Of a stretch of 64,000 nt of DNA, positions 56,516 to 64,000 are shown piece by piece. Source of the stretch: Diplodia intermedia (Eukaryota > Ascomycota > Dothideomycetes > Botryosphaeriales > Botryosphaeriaceae); the NCBI GenBank assembly GCA_021495925.1, contig JAKEKT010000104.1, positions 1 through 64,000 of the forward strand. Reading direction: 5' to 3'. The notes beneath the pieces were generated by a model. It was not told where the DNA came from. It was given only the letters and a program-made list of their open reading frames with translations, and did no database searches. The position numbers and the translations under genes are program-made. Each line of letters begins with the position of its first letter. Position 1 is the stretch's first letter.

Positions 56516-59500
56516 GGTTCTTTTCTTCTTTCTTTCTTTCTTTCCCGGGGGACAGACCTTCAGCCTTGCAGCGTTCCCTACCTCGTACCTGGGGCCGATT
56601 GAGCAAGTACTGAGCCTGGGGTGGGCCGGGGCGGGCCTTTATAAAAACGGAAGCGCCATGGGTGCGGAGAGGGGTGCATCGGAGCGTGGGTGGTCATGGC
56701 AGTGATCTGACAACGCCACAGTCTAGTTGCGGCGCGCTCAACCTTCTGGAACGAGCAATGCCTGCTCGCGGGCTTGATTAAAGTTGGGGCCTCGTGCATG
56801 GGTGGCCGTCCCGCGTGTTCGAAGTGTTTGAAACATGGCTAGCTTCCCGCGCGGCTCGCAGTCCCGACTTTTGGTCGTGAAGAGGACTGATTCAAGGCGT
56901 GGCCCTTCTTCCCTTTCCGCAGCTTGGCCGGCCCAACGATGCTGCATGGACGGGCGAGGTAACGCAGTCAGTCGGGCTGCATGCCCAACCGGAGGATTTC
57001 GCGCGCCAATTGGGGAGCAGCAGACTGAAAGGGACATTGAAGGTCGCGTCCATGCACGTGGCGGTGACAGGACAGAGTTGGCGCGATTGATATGGGAATA
57101 TGCAGGCTCGGCTGCGTCGCCAATCGCTGGCGGCGGTGGATGCAGGCGAAGCAGGCCAGCTCAGCCCCGGCCCGCCCGCGTCGCCCATCCCTTCCCAAAC
57201 TCTGCTCCATGCTGCACGATCCTTCCCACGCTTACGCTTCCAGCCAGCATCAAAGCCTTGTCCCGGTAAGCAGTAATGCGCGGAAGCGGCGCCCCCGTAC
57301 GAGTGCTCCACCAACCCGCATGCCCTAGCGCGGCAGGGCTCAGCAAAAATAAGGAGAGCGCGCACGAGGTGACACGAGCAGAAGGAGAAGCAGAAAGAGA
57401 GGTGGCAGCGTGACGCCATCGGGCGAGAGCCGCGCGCGCGTGGTCTGGCGAGAACAAGAGTCTCAGCCGCATCCACTCGACTCTCCACCATCATCATTCT
57501 TCTGCCGTCTCTTCTTTTGCCTGAACCCTGCCAGCAAAATGCCGCTGCATTGATCATGGGCGGCGGCGCGGGTGCAAATGATCTTCAGGCGCCCACGGCA
57601 CCGTTGCTCGCCCCCGAGGAATTATTTGGCGAATACGACTGGGGGACTTACTGCTGCCGTTCGTGGACGATGCTCCGCCCTATGCGCCCCCATTCCTGGA
57701 AACGCGGAAGGTGCGGCCGCGGTGCCGAGCAGGAGCGTGTGTGCCTCATTTCCACCCATCCTCCATTAAGGTTGCAGATCCCGAGCGGCGCGAAGTGTGC
57801 CGGCGGCGGGAAGGGTAAAAAAAGCCTTGATCCCACGTCTGCACGCCGAGTTTCACAGTCACGCGAGCTCGTGCAACGCGGTGGAGCAGTGGAATAATAA
57901 TAGGGGTGAGCCGCGGATTGCTGCAATGGGCGCAGGAACGAGGAATTTGCCGCGGCGACAATCCTGCTCTTGTGTGATGTACCTGCGACAGGTCCAATGC
58001 GTGATGGTAGCGCTTGGCTCGTGGCAAGCCGAGCCGTCCCGCAGCCCGGTCCGATGATCGCGGGCAGACAATCTGCCTTTCTTCTGCGCCGACCGTGTGG
58101 ATGTGTGTCTTATCGAGATGGGTGACTGACGGGAGGCGGCATTGCATGAGGGCTTAGGGAGGGGGAGCGGTCGGCCATGGTGGAGGTCGATCGGAGCGGT
58201 GGTCTCGCGGCCAAGACGCGAAGGGGCGGGCTGCAGGCAGAAGATAGCAGGCCGCGGCGGACGAGGCACAGCCACTTACCGTCGACACTACTACTGGGCT
58301 GCGCTGTGACGTTGGGAGCGGAGAGGGCCAGCTCTGCAAGCCATGCGCCACGGCCCTGCTGCCCTTAGCGAGACACTGCTGCTGTCAAATGCGCATCACA
58401 GCTGCCGCTGCAGAGGCTTATGCTTTGCGCAGCCTGACACGTCAGCACTAATATCCATCAGAGTGCTGACAGCCCGCGTGGAACCCGGTCGTTATCTTCA
58501 GGAAAACCAGATGCGTTGGGTGAAGGCGCGGGCCGTGTCGTCGTGAACAAAGGCCACTTTTCGCGCCGAGAGCAGCAAAACCGCCGCCGAGGGGCCCACA
58601 GCCCAACGCGGGGTCCGGGAAGCGTAGGCCGGGCATCTGAGCGATTTATTCCGAGCGCGCCGGACGGCTACCTGGCGATGCCCCGAACCACTCATCATTG
58701 CCCCGTCAGCCTGCCAATCTTCTGACCGGCTCGATGACTTGAATGTCTCGCAGCTGATCAAGATGCGCGCCGTCCGTGGCTCTGGTAGTGGGGGGTGGGG
58801 TAGCTGCAGTGCAACTTTCAGCCTTGCCCTGTCAGCTTCAATCCGCCGGGATCCCCCGCCCAACCTGCGTCCGACCAGGGACCGCCGACCGTTTTTCTTG
58901 AAACGGACCCCGAGATGCCTGATCTTATGTGGCGGTGACCTGCACAATCAGCAAGTCGTCCCATTTCTTGTTTGCTGTCGATCCCGAAAGCAAGCATTCG
59001 TCCCCAGACTGGCGTCGTCACAAGGCCCGCAATAGGCCGAAAAGAAACTACTTTGTTCGGGACTGTTGGATCACTGCACTACTACTGCTACTATTGGGTC
59101 TGCCAAGCCAAGTGACGTCCACCATCTCGACACCCCGAGGATCCCCATCGGCCGGAGTCGTCGACCCGCTATGGCGTACGAACCTTCAGCGTGCCTTGAT
59201 TATTGTTACCAGAAGCGAGGGGGACCCAACTAGCGTAGGGCATTCCGGCATCCTGTGGACTACCACAAGATTTTGTTGTCCGATGATCTTCCTTGGGCTC
59301 TCGTTGGTTTCTTTTTGTTGCAAAGCGTGGTGACCATTTGGTGGTCATCTACATCCTTCCTCAGTGCATGACGCTTTGATTCTTATGCTACATACTCCAG
59401 ATGGGGGAACTAGTCCATTACTAATAGAGCTGATCTTTAAGGGACAGCATTGGGAACGTACTACGCATCTACACGCTTTTTGGCTGCCTGGAGAGACTGT

Positions 59501-59584
59501 ATAAAGGTTCAAATCAAAATTTGCTGGAGTAGACAAAGGCATTAGATACACGCGACGCGACGCTTCGACTATTCTAAGCATCCC
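56516..59584. other. Long intergenic region, no gene recognised
   Basis: About 3 kb between the multicopper oxidase start and the 3' end of the NLR gene. All open frames are short, Arg/Ser/Pro-rich and lack motifs. A minus-strand TATA box for the oxidase lies near 56640. A single-copy regulatory region, untranslated RNA or a gene with many small exons cannot be excluded. Confidence 0.45.
56637..56644 (-). promoter_or_regulatory. TATA box of multicopper oxidase
   Basis: TATAAAGG on the minus strand, about 120 bases upstream of the ATG at 56515. Confidence 0.5.
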
Positions 59585-62500
59585 TCAACAGTAATCATCT
59601 TCGCTCGTCATTGGTATTCCCAACAGTCTCCGAAAAGCCAGTCCGACCTTTAATACCGTCAATGGTAATGGTAGAAGTCGAAGGTCAAAATCAGAAAGGA
59701 ACCCATTTTCAACCGACCTGCGTGGTATTTCTGATAGCCCCTGAACATCGTGGTGATGGTATGAAAGCTTTTGAACACATAGATAATGAAACTTCAATCC
59801 AGTCCGTGTGATGCAACCCCCTTTCTCCATTAAGATGGTAATGTGGTTCTCTCTTGCCGGGCTCCAATTCCAGGGCAATACCTGCCTCTGAAGTGCCACA
59901 TCTAATGGAGTTCTTCCGCTTTTATCTCTGCAATTAATCTCAGCACCGTAGCTCAAAAGAAGTTCTACCATCTTGTTGCGACTGAGATGCAAAGGTCTCG
60001 GACCTCTTGGATTTCCGCATCTTTTTGTTGCGAATCTTGACTCTCTCGTCATTTCCATGTTTGGGTCTTGGCCATGATCGAGAAACAGTCGAGCTAAGTC
60101 AAGAAAGTCATTTGTGCTGGGCAGTACGGGTCTTGGCCATGGTTCTTCTTCGTATACGGAATTATGAATCCCTGGATTGTTCAATAACAGGAAGCCAAAT
60201 GCCATCGATCCGGGGAATTGTGACCGTTCCGTTGCCATTAATAATACTTGCGCCATCTTCTTGGAAGTTAGGAGATCATCACGATCCCATGGGACCATAT
60301 TGGTGTCGGTGAATCTTTCTACGATTCTTTGAAGTCCCTCCTCAATCATTAAGCTTGACCCTTCGCTTCTCGCCACTTTTTGCTGGACATATATCAGGAG
60401 GCCGGATATGACAGCAAAACCCAACGTAGAAAGAGGTTTTTCCCTCCTGAGTTGACGGTCGATTTCGATGAGGTCAGATGGTTGTAGTGCGTCGATCAGC
60501 TGAGATTGGCAGACTCCAGTTGTTGATTCTGCAAGACGGCAGTAGAAAGTTGTCTCTTTACCATCGACTAACCAACCCGCGTATGTTAGCGGATACTTAA
60601 TAGCAAAGAGGTGTAATTTGGCAAGCTCCGTGTATCCATTTTGCGCTCTAAAGAGAGCCGTTCGACCAACAACAAGTTCTTGGAAGTCCGAACCGCCGAT
60701 GAATTCTCGCACAGTTTCATGCATGAGGCGGGCTCGCATTCTCCGATTGAATGGCTCGGCGATTTCGATGAGACCCCCACAACGTTCTTTTAGACCATGG
60801 CAAAACTGTGGAAATGTGCTTTCATCCTGCATCTCCTCGAAACACTCCTCCAAAGTATGGCATTGGGCGCATTTGATGATCTGAAAGATCTCTTGTAATT
60901 TTGGTTCGCTGCGAGCTCGAAGCATGACATCCAATATCAGATAGGTTTCCCAGCGGAAATCCAGGGGAATGCGCTCGATGATGGATGCATAGAAGTCTTC
61001 CAACTCTGCCGGGATATGTTGTAACAGTTCAGAGAGCCTGTCAACAGAGATTCCTTCTTGGTCGATACGATCCAAGACTAGCTTTACCCAGAGGAAGACG
61101 CCATTTGCTTTTTGCATGATCTCTTTCACTGCTGTGTTGATGGCGTTGCGCATCTTCCAGGATAATCTACTACCATCTCGCAGGATACGAAGACCGCCCA
61201 GTCTCCCCACAGTATAGCTTTGAATGTCGGATGTCGTGTGGTCGTGGATGTTGAATCCGGGACAGGTGCCGAAGTGTCTTTCAAGAATGTCTCGGGGTCG
61301 GCTCGAGAAGCATACCTTGCAACCACCTTCAATCAAGGACTCAATGAAGTCGGCCAAGATTTCAAGGTGGCCATCAAATTCGTCCAAAGCGTCAATGAAC
61401 AAGCAAGTTCTGAGCCTTGTGTATTTCTGAGCGAGAACGGACTGCAACGATTCCTGTAAATTAAGTGGACTCCAGTTGTAGTCAGACCTTTCTGACTGTG
61501 GGTAGCATTTTCGTGGGATGCACTGGCAAAGCTGTGGATTCGCTTCCAGGAGTTGAACGAGGACACTTCTCACCAGGCCATCAAAGGACTTTTGGATCCT
61601 TGACCCTCGGTGGTAGAAGAAGAACCCCGCTTTGACGAATTGAGCGCCACGGCCCCACATATGAAGAAAATCATCGGTGTATTTGTGGTGGAACACGTGT
61701 TTCATAAGTGTCGATTTTCCCGAACCTGGTTTGCCTTTTATCCAGTACGCTCCTTCGCCTTTGAGCAACCAGGTGGGAAATCCGGCAACTTCTTCTCGAA
61801 ATATCCAGTCAAAAGTGGATTCGTAAGGGCGGGACACCTCGGTTCTCCTGCGGTCAAGTATGTCCAGTCGGAGCGAGGTAATGATTGCTGGGATGGGTAA
61901 GCGCCTGTGTATTCAGAGCTGATTTTGAAATCTTACCTCCAGGCGACGGCGCATTGCTAAGTACTGACTCATGTACTGGAGCAGCCATTGGGACCTCAAC
62001 ATTGGCAGCGATATTGAGTTTCCGTTTGCTACGTTCTTCCGGAAAGAACGTGTTGCTTCTTCCTCCCTCAACGACTGAGGAGGCTTTTGCCACGCAATCG
62101 AGAACGCACTTGTAGTTGGCATCACCCCGAAAGAACTTGACCATTGCTGAATGGTCTTCGTCGATGCTGTAGATATCCTCGGGGTCGCGAGAGCATTGTT
62201 GTATGGCAGACTCACGCTCTACCATGCGAACATGTGGGCCAGCTCTCGACCATGTACCGTCCTCTTCTTGCTTTGAGATAAGTTAGCAAGCGATCACGAG
62301 CTCCGATCAGGAAGAATGATGTACCTGAACTGTTGGGGTGGTTTTTGTTTCATAGAATGAGACAACTCTGAACAGTCTGCCCGTATGCACGCCGTTGAAT
62401 CGTTCCTCGACATGGTAGAGATACGATGATTCCGGGGAGAGATCGCGCACCATGTTCTCGTTTGGGCAATCCTTCACCATCGTGGTGAGGTGTGAGATCG

Positions 62501-63274
62501 ACATGCCCTTGTGTGGTACTCCAAAGAAGATGACCAAATTGAGGTTCTTGATGAGAGAGTCCTTCCGGTCGGAGATGCCTGCAAGGATAATGAGAGCTTC
62601 TTTCACGATTATTCCCCCAAGGCTGTGAGCAAGAAGGATGACCGGCCTTGACTGTGAGGACCCAAATCCCACGGATCTGAGGCGGTTGACAAATCTCGCC
62701 GCGATGTCGTGAGGGCTTTGGAACGAATCGCTGTTGGAAACATGGGAGTCGTAGCCATAGATGATTGACCGGACACCGGGTAGATCACAAGGGATTCCAT
62801 CTCTTAGCCACATGAAACGATCTCCACCACGGTGTTGCCAGGAGCCGAACGGATGGCTGCCGAGGCCACTGATTGCAACGCAGCTATCTTTGTCAGTACC
62901 AGGTATAGCTGATACGGGTGAAAAGGTACATACTCCAAGGTGTGCTTCTCGTCAGGGACTTCGTTGAGGACTGTGAAATCCAGGAAATCAAGATCGATGG
63001 TGACGCTGTACTCATCGCCCCGATAGTCTGTATCGAAAGTCCATCGTTTCCGCCCTTCGAGAACTGGCGGCAGAGGGGCAATTGTGACCGTCGCTACCTT
63101 TGTGCGCAAGGTGTGCAAGGACACCAGATCTCGAGCGAGCGAGTACACGCGAACCTCTGGTGGGCTCTCGTCTGTGTGAAGATGCTGTTGGAGTATCGAG
63201 ATCACTTCAGCCTTGTCAATCTCAAGGGGAAGCTGCCGCACACGATACGTCAAAAGCCTCTGGCCCCTGTTCAT
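59585..63274 (-). CDS. NLR-like STAND protein: serine hydrolase, NACHT, ankyrin
   Basis: Complement of exons 62934..63274, 62325..62883, 61937..62270 and 59585..61887. The introns of 50, 54 and 49 nt have GTATGT..TAG, GTACAT..AAG and GTAAGA..CAG borders; 1178 residues. Residues 1-113 are an unassigned charged N-terminal region. Residues about 115-300 form an alpha/beta serine hydrolase of the SesB/lipase-like kind: GLGSHPFGSW, then AHSLGG with Ser201, later FFGVPHKG. The NACHT NTPase has the P-loop GKPGSGKS (463-470) and Walker B CLFIDALDEFDGH. The C-terminus has a short ankyrin array (RPLHLSRNKMVELLLSYGAE and GRTPLDVAL). This is a typical fungal NOD-like receptor: a ligand-sensing repeat, a switch and a hydrolase effector, used in incompatibility or defence. 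The extra N-terminal domain is unusual. Confidence 0.87.
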
Positions 63275-63612
63275 GATGGAGAGCGGATAGCGATACCGAC
63301 AGGTGCCATGTGGAAGGATAACGACATTCAGGACCGAGCTGCTGTGTTTGACGTGCAGTGGAATGCGAAGGCAACAACGGCGAAATGTGGGATGCCACGA
63401 TGCAGAGTTGACGCCGATCGTCAGCTGATTTCAAAGCCAATGTTCGCCTGCAATTGGTCCAGTAGCCTCCCCCTGCAACTTCGACTTGGGGGCCATCCAC
63501 AGTCGCTAAAAGTGGGCCGATTGTGACACCTGAAGGTCTTGGCCGTGATCCGACCCCGCCACAACGACAACATGACTTTCCACAAGTTGAACCACAACGC
63601 CCTTCGCGAACC
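63275..63612. promoter_or_regulatory. Divergent promoter between NLR and CCCH genes
   Basis: Only 338 bases lie between the divergent start codons, so the two genes must share control sequence. No clear TATA box. Confidence 0.45.
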
Positions 63613-64000
63613 ATGGTTGCATGTCGCTATTTCGAACAGGGCCGCTGCAACAAAGGAGACACTTGCATGTTTGAGCATGCCAAAGTGAAGCCCGCATGGC
63701 CTTCGCGGCAGCCCGGGCGCATCAGGGCGGATGCACAGAGCTTCCAGCCTCTGCAGCACACGCAAGCCTCAATTCCAACGACACAAAGCAACGGAGATGC
63801 CCAAATCTGCTCGTTCTTCTCCCGGGGCACATGCAAATACGGGTTCTCGTGCAAGTTCAAGCACGTGAATAACCCCTCCACCCTGACTGCGCCAAAGCCC
63901 GAAGCCAGCGATGCAGAAGCTTGCAAATTCTTCGTCCGCGGAGTGTGCCAGAGGGGATCTGACTGCCGGTTCCGCCACGAAGTTAGTCAAACGAAAGGAA
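63613..64000 (+). CDS. CCCH zinc-finger protein, 5' part only
   Basis: Open from an ATG at 63613 to the window end (129 codons seen), so the gene is cut. It has three CX7CX5CX3H fingers: CRYFEQGRCNKGDTCMFEH at residues 4-22, CSFFSRGTCKYGFSCKFKH near 68-86, and CKFFVRGVCQRGSDCRFRH near 105-123. Spacers are Gln/Pro/Ser-rich. Such fingers bind RNA. Tandem N-terminal CCCH fingers occur in fungal RNA helicases of the NFX1/Hrr1 type and in mRNA-processing factors; the rest of the gene would decide. Confidence 0.85.
   Translation, partial: MVACRYFEQGRCNKGDTCMFEHAKVKPAWPSRQPGRIRADAQSFQPLQHTQASIPTTQSNGDAQICSFFSRGTCKYGFSCKFKHVNNPSTLTAPKPEASDAEACKFFVRGVCQRGSDCRFRHEVSQTKG

Noticed and set aside
1..64000. 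CRISPR arrays, bacterial-type operons or phage genes
   Set aside because: No regularly spaced repeats with unique spacers; telomere, introns and protein families are fungal.

Overview
This window is the left end of a chromosome of a filamentous ascomycete (Pezizomycotina, probably Sordariomycetes; the class is an inference). It opens with 19 perfect TTAGGG-type telomere units. Next comes about 7 kb of AT-rich DNA almost free of CA/TG dinucleotides, the mark of repeat-induced point mutation (RIP). It then turns GC-rich, with short-intron (45-125 nt) fungal genes. I found no bacterial-type operon, CRISPR array, tRNA or rRNA.

Region 1 (1-7.2 kb): telomere, the 3' end of one LINE, then a full-length RIP-mutated Tad1-like LINE (711-7220) flanked by a perfect 14-bp target-site duplication. 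Region 2 (7.2-21.5 kb): fast-changing subtelomeric genes. These are a truncated MGA2/SPT23-like TIG protein, a DUF4267-like membrane protein, three small secreted cysteine-rich proteins recovered only by splicing, a zinc-less MDR oxidoreductase, a DUF6536-type pseudogene with RIP-type stop codons, and an F-box protein. Two of the secreted proteins are tandem paralogues with identical ten-cysteine spacing.

Region 3 (22-38.4 kb): metabolic genes. They are an aldo-keto reductase, a secreted beta-helix protein, a cytochrome b5-fused delta-8 sphingolipid desaturase, and a divergent pair made of a GH31 alpha-1,4-glucan lyase-like gene (12 exons, with an apparent 2-nt frameshift) and an aldos-2-ulose dehydratase-like gene (10 exons). 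The pair would turn storage glucan into 1,5-anhydrofructose and then microthecin-type products, a compact anhydrofructose pathway.

Region 4 (38.4-64 kb): self/non-self recognition genes (a CHAT remnant, a HET protein, a hydrolase-NACHT-ankyrin NLR) interleaved with housekeeping-like genes. The latter are a PhyH dioxygenase, an ING/PHD chromatin reader, a DEDD exonuclease-like plus RRM protein, a multicopper oxidase and a CCCH zinc-finger protein cut by the window end. A decayed spliced segment occurs twice in opposite orientation (42.2 and 52.2 kb). Exon coordinates are by eye from GT/GC..AG borders, branch points and reading-frame continuity; no RNA evidence was available.
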